Assembly (NCBI GenBank): GCA_946811695.1
Contig: OX328123.1
Location: 125,661,896 to 125,725,895, forward strand
Source of the DNA: Gonocerus acuteangulatus
Lineage: Eukaryota; Arthropoda; Insecta; Hemiptera; Coreidae
Direction of reading: 5' to 3'
DNA length: 64,000 bases
The notes beneath the pieces are model-generated. The model made no database searches and was not told the origin of the DNA. It saw only the letters and a program-made list of their open reading frames with translations. The stretch's first letter is position 1; each line of letters starts with the position of its first letter. The position numbers and the translations under genes were made by a program. Positions 9,391 to 20,857 of the stretch are shown here, one piece after another.

Positions 9391-10723
9391 GAAGAAAACC
9401 CAAAAATAAAGTAAAATACGTAAGGAGAAGAGAGAAACTGCGCATGGACGTATTCGCAGCGGGGAGAATATTTGGGGGGTACTGTGCTGAAACCACATTT
9501 GAACGCATATAGCTAACATTTGAAGGCTTGTAGCATATGCTTTATAACTTGTAGCTAATAAATGAAGTCGTGGGAGTGAAAACCGACTGAAACTAGTTTT
9601 GGGGACCTACTAACGACCGAGAATCAAAAGTTGTATTGCAAATGGATAGACGAAAGGAGACAAACTTTGATGTTCCTTCAAGTCGCACTAATAATCCATG
9701 AATAACATCGTTTGTAAAAGTCAGGTTTATCATTTCCGTGTAAGTGAGATATCTACATTAAATGAGTTTCGGTTATTGTAGAAGTAACTAATGAAGGAAG
9801 CCGAGATGAGAATTAGGGAGCTTGAAACTAGATATTGGCCCTCTGGGGCATCAGTCAGTAATAAATAATTAACTATCAGGCAGGTAATTGGTCCATTCCA
9901 GAGAGAGTGTTATTACAAAATTAGCAGATCCCGCCCCAACCACCACCAGTACCTTGTCATATCAGCCTCCAGGGCTATAGAGATTATAATTAGATTGGAG
10001 TTAGGATATTAGTTCTAATTTATCCTAACCAGCCAAATGCAAACCAATTAAAATAATAACATGTCTGCTCCTGTCAACACATTTTCCAAAGATTTTATTA
10101 TAATTTTTGTCATACCTTGAAGTGATTTTGACTAGGTTTCATATTGGACAGAATCTTCTAACCCATTCTATGTAAGTGAAAAACAAGCAGAGACAAATCT
10201 ATATAATGAACCCTTGACAATTAGACGTCTAGTCCCGGAATGATGGCAAGCCATAGCTCATAAATCTTACATGGTTTGAGTGTGAAACATTTGAAAAATG
10301 TCGGTCTGTCGTTTTTTCTAGCTTCATACCAAATAAATGTTTCACTTACATTATTTAAAAAAAAAACCTAATTGTCTTGCTTATGATCAAACTGGTTTCA
10401 TTCAATATGCAACGTTAACCTATCTTTCAAACCGCACTTCACAACGGACTGTAGCAGCTTAGTGTTTCAATCTTTTCTGATTTAAAAAGATTATATTTAA
10501 GAATAAAATATTTCCTAGAAATTTACTAGAAATCTCTAATATCTAATTGGCAATGATAGCCAGTACATCAACACTCTACTGACTTGCCTTAAGAACACAG
10601 GAGTATATAACCTTATTTGATGAACGTCTGCAATGTTGGCTTATAAGATATTATACTTCCATTGATACTATTTATAGGTGAACCCTACTTGTAAAAAATT
10701 GCATAACCACACACACTCCCAAC
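9391..10723. other. No gene recognised
   Basis: Unique-looking AT-rich sequence; no motif, open frame or repeat shared with the rest of the window was found. Confidence 0.5.
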
Positions 10724-10737
10724 AACAACAATCATAT

Positions 10738-10934
10738 GCCAACGGCCGTAGCCTCGTTGAATGCACCGGTTCCCGTAGATCACCGAAGTTAAGCAACGTC
10801 GGGCGTAGCCAGTACCTGAATGGGTGACCGACCACGTGCTGTTGGCATTATAGAAAAGGGTGGCAACCTGTAGATAGCCCGGCGTTAATAGCGCTAATGT
10901 TGATACGCCGTCAAACACACACACAAAAAAAAAA
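10738..10934 (+). mobile_element. 5S rRNA-derived SINE, copy 2
   Basis: The 5S part is 10738-10846 with the same shortened 3' segment as copy 1. A body follows with GGTGGCAACC, GCCCGGCGTTAATAGC and GTTGATACGCCGTCAAAC, then a CA-rich tail ending in a short A run. The duplication AACAACAATCAT is perfect at 10724-10735 and 10935-10946. The internal A and C promoter boxes are retained (AAGTTAAGCAACGTCGG, AGTACCTGAATGGGTGAC). Confidence 0.9.
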
Positions 10935-10946
10935 AACAACAATCAT

Positions 10947-12300
10947 GCTGATTTCCTGGAATGGCTAAGTTCATAGGATACTGTTCTTTGTGTAATCCCC
11001 ATTGAAGCGGGACACTCCAACAATAAATAATCTCTAATTGGTGCAAAATTATTGATATGCGAACATTAGCCAACGCAAACAGTGCTCTGCCGATGATCTG
11101 GCTTGGACAATCCCAAACATCGGTGAGCCAAGAGGTAAACGCAGAAGACATCTGCAAAGAGATACAATTTCCGATATGCTATATTCAGCATTATTTGCTC
11201 AAACACAAGTGCGATAAATGCACACCGTATTTATCGATCATACGATGTATCGTCGAAGCATTCCGCTCAGTTTCATAAGCAGCAGCGAGTGTTGACACAG
11301 ATATGCTACCAACTGACCTTCTTGTAGAGCATCTACCGTAGAATAAGAAACATAGTTGCCCACTGGCAGAAAACAGTGAGAGAAGAGAGGCAGTAGAGAA
11401 TGGAAACACGGTAAAGCCGCGAGTCGCATCGTTATTTGCAAGATGTACACAGAGTATAAGTCACAACATCCAGACATTCATACAGCGAAAGCACGGAGAA
11501 ATATACTATCAACTCTCTCAATTGCATACTGCTCACGGTTACTTCAGTCTGACTAGGTTTAAGTTAGATGATAACACACCATGCGTCCCGTTAGACGATA
11601 TTGCGGACCACAAGTTCTTCGGATGCCCTTGATACAACGCGCAGGTGACGCAGTGATGAATTATGTTGCAATACGTGCAGCATTAAGGTGTAAACCCATT
11701 TAAAAAGACGTCATAAGGCATGATGGCAGTTCCGAAGGGTGGTGGCGGGGATTTCTAGTGCCTAGGAATGAAAGGGAACAGTTTGAACACTGTTTTGGCA
11801 TTGCCACGTTGTTTAACTTAATCATATAAGCTGTTTCTCTTATAAAAATTATCTCATCTAAACACATTTGGAAGCTTAATGCCTTCCAAAACTTTTAGAG
11901 CAATTGGCGTGCAACACTACCGCAGGATTGGTCTCAAATAGAAATTCTATCGCGATTATCGCTACTCTATCTTCAAATTTTCCGAAAGCCAAGGTTTCCA
12001 TAACACCATTTATACAAATTAGGAGCAGAGAAAATGATTTTATCCAATAATGGGCTCTCAAAATCAACTGGAAATAATTATTTAGATTTTTGGCGTTCCC
12101 TTAAATAAAGAAATATTAAATACTATTACAGAATAGTAGTTATTTAACACTAATTTTCACTTTTAATTTGACTTCTAATTTTCCTCTTTTATTCAACCAT
12201 TTTCTTATTATTCTGTGCGTCCATAACCTTTAGGCGAAAAATAAATCTTATCAGCCCGCTAGATATATACCCTGCTATCTGTGGATTGCACGCTTCAGGA
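10947..12300. other. No gene recognised
   Basis: The part 10950-11480 is less AT-rich and in one minus frame contains YLLLECPAS, reminiscent of the HLLLECP zinc motif at LINE C-termini, but surrounding residues do not support it. The rest is featureless. Confidence 0.4.
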
Positions 12301-12434
12301 TTTGCAGACGTCGAAATAGAAAAGGTCAAGGACGTCATCGAACAGCGCCTTCCGGTCGGATAGAGGTGACGTCATACCAGCCGGTCGATCCTAAGCCGCC
12401 ATTGGGCTGGGAATAGTGACGTCATTATCCAAGT
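12301..12434 (+). promoter_or_regulatory. Cluster of CRE-like GACGTC sites
   Basis: Two perfect TGACGTCA palindromes lie exactly 50 bp apart (12367-12374 and 12417-12424). A third partial site GGACGTCAT is at 12330 and a further AGACGTCG near 12306. The segment is GC-richer than its surroundings and ends in CAAGTAAGT (12430), a possible splice donor. TGACGTCA is the CREB/ATF binding consensus. No gene attached to it is identifiable, so promoter function is inference. Confidence 0.35.
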
Positions 12435-12856
12435 AAGTTCGTGATGAAGTTCGATGTTCGATGGCGCCAGATGACGGCTTCCAATTCCCTGTACCTACCA
12501 ATTCGTCATAATTCCCTTTCTGTTTCCAAGAAAGGACTTGATACATCGTTGGAATACTTTATCTTTTTGCTGCTTTCGAGGCGAGAATGTGATTTTCTTT
12601 CTGAAGTACATTTCTTCTCAAATCAAATAATAGAATTGTTTCAGCGGCTCCCATCTGTAGTCTGTAGAGTTAGAACACGGCTGTGCGGTTGACTCCAATA
12701 GACGAACGGATATCATTTCAACTCAAGGCATAAGTTAACTTGTATTTTAATTACCTTCATCCTAGATATGTTATTATAAACTGATATTTTTAAAACCTTT
12801 TAATGTCTATTGGATAACTTTATATTTAATTTATGTATGAACTGCAGATTTTCTAA

Positions 12857-12957
12857 CGTTAGGGTGCCCATACAAGACGAGGAACCTCTCAATATTTGGA
12901 GTGCGCAGTTAAAATCTTGAGATATTCCTCATCGTTTATGGGACATCCTTGAGTCCA
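12857..12957. repeat. Imperfect hairpin, about 100 bp
   Basis: Left arm GCCCATACAAGACGAGGAA and right arm TTCCTCATCGTTTATGGGAC are complementary with a few mismatches. An inner pairing TCTCAA/TTGAGA closes a loop of about 28 bases. It could be a small palindromic MITE or a miRNA-precursor-like foldback. Confidence 0.5.
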
Positions 12958-13489
12958 TCGAGGTAGAGTGATGAAACCAAAGGATTAACTGTACAGTCCA
13001 AAAGGCTGGGACTGTCCAAGCCAGGCCTAATGTGTTTGGAAAGAGGATATTTGCCTCACATTAAGTGGGTCTACTAGACGGTGCAGTTCCTGCATTGAGG
13101 TTTACTAACTTATCGTGTGTGTGCTAAATCCGTTCAGTCCAAACCTTGAGGACAAACTGTGCAGTCTCTGCCTTGAGATTTGAACCGAACGAATATGGCC
13201 ACTTTAAAAACTAAACAACTACTAAAAGCATTTTAAAAGCGATATTTGTATTTGAGAAAAGTGGATACAACTAGTTTTCGTAACTAACTTTCGGTTTGGA
13301 TTTTCAGAAACGATTAATTCAGTTGAAAAGTGTTCCAAACGTTTGACATTTGTCTAAACTAATATATCTAATTTTTTTTTGTTTGCTTTGAAATCAGGAA
13401 GTATTAAAAAAAAAAAATAATAATAATAATAAACGTTAACAGTTTCGGGATTTTCGTATATTTTGTTTAATAATAGCCAAGATTAAAAA

Positions 13490-15174
13490 ATAGGCAAACA
13501 TTTAAACGTGATTTAAACTAAGACAAAAACTCGTTCAAAATAACAAAATGAACGTGTTTGAAATTTTAAGCACTTATTTCTCCTATTGACATAGCTTTAT
13601 CAAAAATGTCTTTATAACCTTTTTTGTAGAGAATTTAGTAAGCTTTCGAATAGTTTCTATTCACTTACTACGATTTCACAACTGTTTTCGAGATATGAAG
13701 GAAAATATGCGAAGTTCCCAACAATTTTCATGTCTCTTAATAATAAATTTTATTCTAATCCTTCCTTAACTCCAAACACAACCAACATTTAAACAGCTTT
13801 GTATGTATGAATTTCAAACATGCAGAAAATATTTTAACCGAATCCCATGATTCTAAGTAACCAAACCAAAAACTAGATTTAACAACTATTTTTCCGGTTT
13901 TCTTGAAAACGGTTAAAGCTATCGCCTTAAAAATGGCTCCATTCGTTTTACTAGCCCAAGAAGCCTATAAAACGAGTACTTACAGGCATATGATGTAAGC
14001 GTAAATATTTTTTTCGCGCGAATTTCGCTCCAAAAACCATCTTCCGGTGGACGGATACTGCTGGTTAACGAACTTGACCTTTCAAATTAGACGAAAGATT
14101 TTTGTACCAAATTTCATCAAAATCGGACCATTATTCGCAGACCTATGCCGCGAACAGACAAATATATATATATACTAGCTGACCCGGCAAACGTTGTTTT
14201 GCCATATAAATAATTTCCTAGTAATTTCTAGTGTAGACACAAAATAGCTTACTTATTGTAAGTATGTATGTACGTTAGAATGTGTATATTGTATGTATGT
14301 AAGAATGTGGTATATGCGTGAAATAAGCATGGAGCGCTGTGAACGATGAAAAATTGTTTGAAAAATTTTTCAAACAAAAGTAAAAAATTAAATTTTATGA
14401 AAACATTGTCTCTTATAATTTTTTCATACAACCAATATTTCCATTGACATTTCAAAATAAAGATTCATAATGATTGATTTTTTGTAAACTATGAAAATCT
14501 TAATTGTTTAATTACATTTTTTTAATAAAATTAAATTAAAATTACATTTTTGTAAGATCAACAACATTTTCGATATAAATAAAAAAAAGTATACTTACAA
14601 CACAAAATCCGTTGTTATTGGAAGCTCGTGTCACGTGTTGAGTACTTTTGAGGTTATAAAATCATTTGATTAACTAATCGTGCAAAATACACTCAAAATT
14701 GATAATTTAATTATTATTGATAAAATAGGAATGATTAAAAGTTAATATGAGAGTTACACTGAGATAGCAAAATAATAATTGTCAACGTTACTACTACACT
14801 TGATGCATAAACAATAATGATGGCCGACAACTGTGTAGGGAGTGAGAAAGAAAGGAGACCGGCTTCGTTCTCATCCCTACTCCGTGCTGTTTACTGGCTA
14901 TTAAAAAATAAGGGTTGATCGTAGAAGAGTGAAAATTGAGGATTGTATGTATTTTGTATGTTGTATCATAAAAAAATAGAAATTAAAAATTTTGTCTAAA
15001 AAATAAAAAAAAAAAATTTAGGGGTGGACTACCCCTAACATTTAGGGGGATGAAAAATAGATGTTGGCCGATTCTCATAGATACCGGATAAGCACAAAAA
15101 ATTTCATCAAAATCGGTCAAGCCGTTTCGGAGGAGTATGGCAACGAAAACTGTGACACGAGAATTTTATATATT

Positions 15175-15213
<39 letters not shown>

Positions 15214-15345
15214 CATACAAATTTGAACCACCGTCATTTTCGGTCTCTAGGGGTTCTGAAACGCGAAATTTTCTAGCCGGAACTTCCGGATTACGTCATA
15301 AGATCAACCTTATAAGCGGGGTTCCTCCCTAACCGCGCTAAAAAT
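13490..15345 (+). mobile_element. Family A copy split by another repeat
   Basis: Left part 13490-14175 has the usual order: TTTTAAGCACTTATTTCTCC, TTCGAATAGTTTC, AAGTTCCC, CAAACATGCAGAAAATAT, GTTAACGAACTTGACC, then the start of the (TA)n tract. After a foreign segment (14176-15176) the (TA)n resumes and leads to AATTTGAACCACCG and the hairpin end GGTTCCTCCCTAACCGCGCT at 15320-15340. The hairpin is shortened here. The two halves therefore belong to one copy. Confidence 0.6.
14176..15176 (+). mobile_element. Repeat B (CTAGCTGACCCGGC to CGAGAATTTTATATATTAGA)
   Basis: Begins CTAGCTGACCCGGCAAACGT and ends with AATTTCATCAAAATCGGTCA, CCGTTTCGGAGGAG, CACGAGAATTTTATATATTA. These end motifs are, to my knowledge, widespread in arthropod genomes. 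No coding frame survives. It sits inside the (TA)n tract of a family A copy and so inserted after it. A related left end in reverse (GGCACGGGTAGTCAGCTAGT) is at 25090-25110. Confidence 0.65.
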
Positions 15346-15514
15346 CGTGGTAAGTGTTTGGAACCATTCCAAAGCTTCCTTGAACCTTTACAGAAAATAT
15401 TCTCAAGTACCTAATTTTCGATGGGAGGAGCTCATTCGGAGAAATAAATGCTTAAATTTTCGAAACTTTTCGTTTCGGTCCTTGGAGCGGTTCTTTGAGT
15501 GGTTTTTACTCTCT

Positions 15515-15677
15515 TCCTACCAAGGTTCCTCCCTCCCTCCTTGGAGAGGAACCCCGCTTATAAGGGTGACATGACGCAATCCGAAAGTGCCGCCTAGAAA
15601 ATTTTACGTTCATAACCCCTAGAGAACGAAAATTACGTTGGTTCAAATTTGAATATATAAATATTTATATTTGTATG

Positions 15678-15764
<87 letters not shown>

Positions 15765-16038
15765 TTGTCTGTTCGCGTTCTTGCTCAGTGAATAATGGTC
15801 CGATTTTGATGAAATTTTGTACAAAAATCTTTCGGGTAATTTGAAAGGTCAAATTCGTTAACCAGCAGAATCCGTCCACCGGAACATGGTTTTGGAGCGA
15901 AATACGTGCGAAAAAAATCGTTACGTTTACATAAAATGATTGCAAGTACTCGTTTTATAGGCTTCTTGGCCTAGGAAGACGTATGAAACCATTTTTAAGG
16001 CGATAGCTTTAACCGTTTTCGAGATAAAAGGCCGACTC
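15515..16038 (-). mobile_element. Family A, truncated reverse copy
   Basis: Hairpin end GGTTCCTCCCTCCCTCC...GGAACCCCGCTTA, then ATGACGCAATCCGAAAGTGC, a long interrupted (TA)n tract (15675-15765), TTTGTCTGTTCGC, AATGGTCCGATTTTGATG and TTAACCGTTTTCGAGATAAA. It stops there and abuts a forward copy at 16040. Confidence 0.7.
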
Positions 16039-16039
16039 G

Positions 16040-16720
16040 AAGGAATTGCGTCATCATAGCGCGGTTCCGTGCATCTCGAAGAAATGGAATAAATTAGGCA
16101 TCACAAATAACAGGAAATTGACAGTAGCCAACTTACACAGAAGTGGATAATTCTTAATCCTCATTCTTGAGGAAGGCTGAATAAGCCAATACAATTATGT
16201 ATTGAAAACGTACTCACTCTGCGACAACTGCTCAGAAGACTCTATTCCAAACAACCGAAAATTAGGTGTCATTTAAAGTTTTTTGTTTTACTAGCAAATT
16301 CGTTTAACTGTTATAATCAACTGTAAATATGTGCTTCATAGTAAATAAAAGTCCTTTCTCTCGTGGGTTAAATCTTTCTATGAAATAAGAAATAACGATA
16401 ACTTCAGTTGTAGGCTATGAGGAAGGTTATCTAGATAGGAGAATTCAAAACAAACCGATGTACACGCCATCATGATTAGCCACAGCCATCTTGATTATCA
16501 CAACCAAAATTTAAACATCTTAGTTGAGATGAAATTCCAAGATGTAGAAAATATTTCAATTGAATTCCTCGATTCTAAGTACCTACAAAAAAATAATGAC
16601 TTACAAAAACATTTGTTCCACTTTTCTCAAAAACTGTTACAGATATCGCCTTAAAAATGGTTTCATTCGTTTTCCAATGTGAAGAAACCTATAAAACAAG
16701 TACCTGCAAGCATATGAACT
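16040..16720 (+). mobile_element. Family A, subfamily A2, 5' half
   Basis: Starts with a diverged terminal motif (GGCCGACTCGAAGGAATTGC, TCATAGCGCGGTTCC) and then TGCATCTCGAAGAAATGGAA, unlike other copies. The same A2 sequence (CATGATTAGCCACAGCC, TAACTTCAGTTG, TGTGCTTCAT) recurs reversed at 51120-51581. At about 16505 it rejoins the common body with ATTTAAACATCTTAG and TCGCCTTAAAAATGG. Confidence 0.65.
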
Positions 16721-16721
16721 C

Positions 16722-17643
16722 AAAAAGTCCGACTCGCAGGAACTGCATCATCTTAGCGCGGTTCCGTTCATATCCCTTTTGTCATTTGAAAAGCTTAGAA
16801 TAGAAACAGATAATATTTGCTTCGGCCTTTGTTCACCAGACCCCAGAATCCTCTTCTAGAGATACCTATTTCATACGTTGAATGCATTGAAAAATATCAA
16901 ACTTTTTCACATTTTCTTGTGTTCTTCTACTATAGTAATAATTCTACAAATAAAATCAATTAAAAAATAAAATATAAAACCAACAGCATAAAGGCAATTG
17001 AAAATATTCAAAAGACGTCATCGAATCTCTTTCTCTTGGCAAGCTATATTTCTAACAATGAATTGTTTTTCTTATTTTACTTAATCTGTTTTATTGTCAA
17101 ATACATTATCCAACTATAAGCAATTAAAAAAAAAAACAAGGAATAAAAACAGACAAAAAGAACCGTTCGAATAAACGAAAACAATTACTTCAAAGTTTAA
17201 GCACTTATTTCTCCGATTGATATCGCTTATTCAAAACTTTCTTCAGAACCTTTTTTTGTAAACCATTTAGTAAGCTTTCGAATGGTAACCTTCCACTTCC
17301 CTAATTTTCAACCGTTTTCGAGATATTAATAAAAGTATACGAAGTTCCCAAAACTTTTCATTATTTCTAGCAACAGAAAGTTGGTCTCATTTTACCTATC
17401 CTGTTTTACACACAAATACATTTTCCTAACATAAGAAATTACAGAAATAAAAATCAATAAAAAACTAAGGGAAAGAGACTAAAATTACAAAAAGAACGAC
17501 AAAAACCCGTTCATAAGAACTAAACAGACGTATTTAAAGTTTTAAGCACTTATTTCTTCGATTGACATCACCTAATCAAAAATTGTTTTAGAGTATTTTT
17601 TGTAGAGAATTTAGAAAGCTTTCAAATAGTTTCTATCCACTTA
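16722..17643 (+). mobile_element. Family A, 5' part, truncated
   Basis: Starts AAAGTCCGACTCGCAGG, TTAGCGCGGTTCCG, and closely follows the 487-1430 copy. Two internal modules are visible near 17180-17360 and 17530-17643, and the copy is cut at TATCCACTTATC. The next base begins a reverse copy, so the junction may be a recombination or deletion point. Confidence 0.65.
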
Positions 17644-18480
17644 TCAAACCAGCAGAATCCGCCCGCCGGAACATGGTTTTTGGAGCGAAAATCGCTCGAA
17701 AAATATCGTTACCCTTACTTCATATGCTTGCAAGTGCTCGTTTTATAGGTCTATTGGCCTAGAAAAACGAATGAAACCATTTTTAAGGCAATAGCTTTAA
17801 CCGTTTTTGAGAAAAATGGTTTGGGTACTTCAAATCATGGGATTCAGTTAAAATATTTTCTGCATGTTTGAAATTCATATTTAACAAAGATGTTTAAATT
17901 TTGGTTACGTTTGGAGTTAAGGAAGGATTAGTATAAAATATTTTATTTTTGACATGAAATGTTTCGGGAACTTTGTATATTTTCCTTAATATCTCGAAAA
18001 CTGTTGAAAATCTTGGTAAGCGAAAGACTACCAAGATTTACCATTCGAAAGCTTACTAAATGCTCTACAAAAAAGATTCAGAAGCAATTTTTGATTAGGC
18101 AATGTCAACCGGAGAAAGAAGTGCTTAAAACATCAAATGTGTTTGTTTTGTTCTTTTGAACGGGGTTTTGTCTTTTTTTAAATCACTTTTTAATTGATTT
18201 TTATTGTTCTAAATTACATTTATCTGAAAAATTAGTATTATAGTAAAAGGAATCAAGAAACAGTAAATAGTGTTTTTCTTTAGGGAACCTTGACGAGGCC
18301 AGGGAGTCAGGTATGAGGTATGGACCCTTGCAACCGTGACCTATTTAGGATAATAAATTACGAGTATTTCATGAAAGGTCTAACCAAAATTATAACTGTT
18401 TCTATTTCAACCTTTCCGAATGACTTTAGGGATAAGAACGGAGCCGCGCTAAGATGATGCAGTTCCTGCGAGTCGGACTT
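17644..18480 (-). mobile_element. Family A, reverse copy lacking its hairpin end
   Basis: Reads in reverse from AACCAGCAGAATCCGCC through TAACCGTTTTTGAG, CATGTTTGAAATTCA, TTTGGTTACGTTTGGAGTTA and AATATCTCGAAAACTGTTG. It ends in the outer terminus GCCGCGCTAAGATGATGCAG, TTCCTGCGAGTCGGACTTTT. Nothing separates it from the hairpin-end fragment at 18481. Confidence 0.7.
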
Positions 18481-18615
18481 TTCTCTTTCTCTCCATAGGT
18501 AGGAAACCCGCTTCTGATGTCGACCCAATGAAGTAATCCGAAAGTGCCGACTAAAACATTTTACGCTTTAGAACTTAGATAACGAAAATAGTTGTGGTTC
18601 AAATTGAAGTATATT
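18481..18615 (-). mobile_element. Family A, reverse hairpin-end fragment
   Basis: CTCTCCATAGGTAGGAAACC, then AATGAAGTAATCCGAAAGTG, TTTAGAACTTAGATAACGAA and GTGGTTCAAATT. It abuts the 5' terminus of the preceding reverse copy, giving a tandem arrangement of two elements. Confidence 0.6.
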
Positions 18616-19209
18616 TTTGAGTAATTAAATGAATTTTTGTATAAAATGTCAATTGGTTAAAATTATAACTATTAATTATAAATATGTATTTATTTTTCCT
18701 TAAAACATGACAAGTAAATTATTTTAGTATTTTGAATTGACTTCTAGAACGTTGATTTAGAATAAGGCAGACCTAGATTTTCACCTGTATGAGGCTACTA
18801 GGTTATATTGCACTGCCTAAATCAAGAAGCATCCTACGAGAGCTGAAAGATATTTTAACGAGGTCGGATGTGTTTACGATTTTGGATACATTTGGCGTTA
18901 AGGAAGTATTAAAAAAAAAAACATATTTTTTTGAGACATGAAATGTTCCGAGGTCTTCGCATTTTAAATTGCTTTTAGCCGTAATATGATTTTGTTAGTA
19001 TTTTTCATTTCATTTAACACTAAAATGAGTCTTCATTTTAATAAAGATACTTAAGTCAATAAGAAACATATTCGCTATAGTGCCTTCCAAAAGCGAACAT
19101 TGGGACGGCGGAAGGAGTAATTTCCGCTTAGGGTACTGTTTCCTTGCGGTTTGCCTACAACCTTGCTTTTCTTTGAGATTTCACTGGAATAGGTGTTTCA
19201 CAATGGATC

Positions 19210-19312
19210 TAAACAAAGAAATAACTGTTTCTACACTATGCCTTCAACATAACTCTAGGGATATAGACGGAACCGCGCTAAGATGACGCAGTGCCTGCGA
19301 GTCGGGCTTTTT
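19210..19312 (-). mobile_element. Family A, reverse 5'-end fragment
   Basis: ACTGTTTCTACACTATGCCT, then GGAACCGCGCTAAGATGACG, CAGTGCCTGCGAGTCGGGCT. Only the outer 100 bp of the element remain. Confidence 0.6.
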
Positions 19313-20735
19313 AGGCGTGCGGTTGGCTTAAATCGCAACCCATTTAGGACATGAACCACCTGATCACATAAATACGTGAATCATTTGAGGAAATGAGAAC
19401 TAACCATGATGGGAAGGCAAGGACTACTTCAGCGGTCTGACCAGGTGTCGTCAGTGATTATAAAGAACGTTTATAATTTTCGATTTTTTTTTTTTTTTTT
19501 TTTTTATGCAACTTTTATGTAAGACTTAATATAATTATGAAATGCCAATTTTATCGAGCATAATTATCATTTAATTCTGATATCACGAAAATAAACATAA
19601 TATTACTTTGATCTATTCCAATTATTTTGTGAAATTGAGAGATAATCTTTACAACTATTGTGGTAGCCTGGAGGATTTTTTTTTTTTTTTTTTTTTTCGA
19701 TTAGAGATTAGTTTTTTTTCGAAATGTTGCTAACTAGATGCTTTTATTAATTTCTACTTTTTGAATTGTTATTGTGGTTTGAATGAGATACTTCCAATGC
19801 ATTGGTTTGAATGCATTAGCCCCCAAACAAATTAATTCTGATTTCAATAATCTAATGAAACGTTGAAAAAAAATGTGTACAAGGAGAGAAAATTGGAGTT
19901 GGTATAAATATATATATTCAAATCGGGTTCCTATAAAGAACATTTAGAACGGCATATGTCTAAAACGGAGTGAGATAGAAATGTGTGATTGGTGGTGTTG
20001 AACTACATTTTTTGTCTAGTTTCGCCCCCTTGAGTATTGTCATTAACTTGCGATACACCCTGTATAAAAATGCATTTCCAACAAAAATGTAAAAGGTTCT
20101 TTTTTCGGGGGTTGGCCTTTTTGTAAAATATGCCTTACGTGAAGGTGCAAAGGAAGTGAGGAAGTACACTTGATAACGCCAAAATGCTCCATATTTTTGG
20201 AGGTTTCAGTCGAGTAGCCATTTTAATTTGTTTAACAAATCAAATGGATTACGATGATGGTATCAATGTAAATTTCCAGTAAAAATAGCAAGACGCTACA
20301 AAATATAATTTTAGGAGTTTCTATCCCAAGCTCTTAAATAACACTTGAGATAAGATTGATGATGAGACAAGTATTGCAAGACGGACTTTTCGATTATTTT
20401 GGTATGACAGTTTAAGGGATCAATCCGCCTTTGTTGTGGAACTAAATAAATAACAATGCAATATACAGAAATTGATGCAATTATCACTTCAACGAAATAT
20501 CATTTGTCCGCGCTATTGTGGATGAATTAAATTATAATGTCCGAGCTCTTGCGATTGATGACGGTTTTATGAGGTCACAAGTCTCTGAGGGGAAGTTTTT
20601 TTTTACACACAATCGCAGAGCACTAAGTGAAAGCAACAGGATCTTTGTAAACAGCTTTTTAACGATACCGAATGGTGCTATACACCTGCAGAAATTAAAA
20701 TGTTAGCTATTGGGGTAGCTATTGTTGCGACCTTG
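19313..20735. other. No gene recognised
   Basis: AT-rich, with two poly-T runs (about 19486-19505 and 19676-19697). Apart from these no repeat, RNA or open frame of interest was seen upstream of the GC-rich promoter segment. Confidence 0.5.
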
Positions 20736-20857
20736 CCCCGGTTGTGAAGGGGAGTGTGCGCACGTGCGGGCTCACGTGGGGGTGGCGCGGGGTGGGGCGG
20801 CTATCGACCCAGAGGGAGTAGAGGGCCGGCGAGTGATGGCGAGAGACTAGCCAAGCT
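20736..20857 (+). promoter_or_regulatory. GC-rich promoter/leader of the Cdk5 activator gene
   Basis: An abrupt rise in G+C and CpG against the AT-rich background. It contains two CACGTG E-boxes (20761-20766 and 20773-20778) and a GGGGCGG GC box (20794-20800). No TATA box is evident. The position directly before a strong ATG suggests a CpG-rich initiation region. The transcription start cannot be fixed from sequence alone. Confidence 0.5.
20836..20850 (+). promoter_or_regulatory. Upstream ORF of 4 codons in the Cdk5 activator leader
   Basis: ATGGCGAGAGACTAG encodes M-A-R-D-stop and ends 7 bases before the main ATG. Its start has a purine at -3 and G at +4, as does the main start. If it lies in the mRNA it would favour leaky scanning or reinitiation control. 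Too short to be a protein gene. Confidence 0.4.

Noticed and set aside
10894..11157. LINE C-terminal remnant suggested by YLLLECPAS
   Set aside because: Only one short motif fits, without the preceding cysteines; too weak to annotate.
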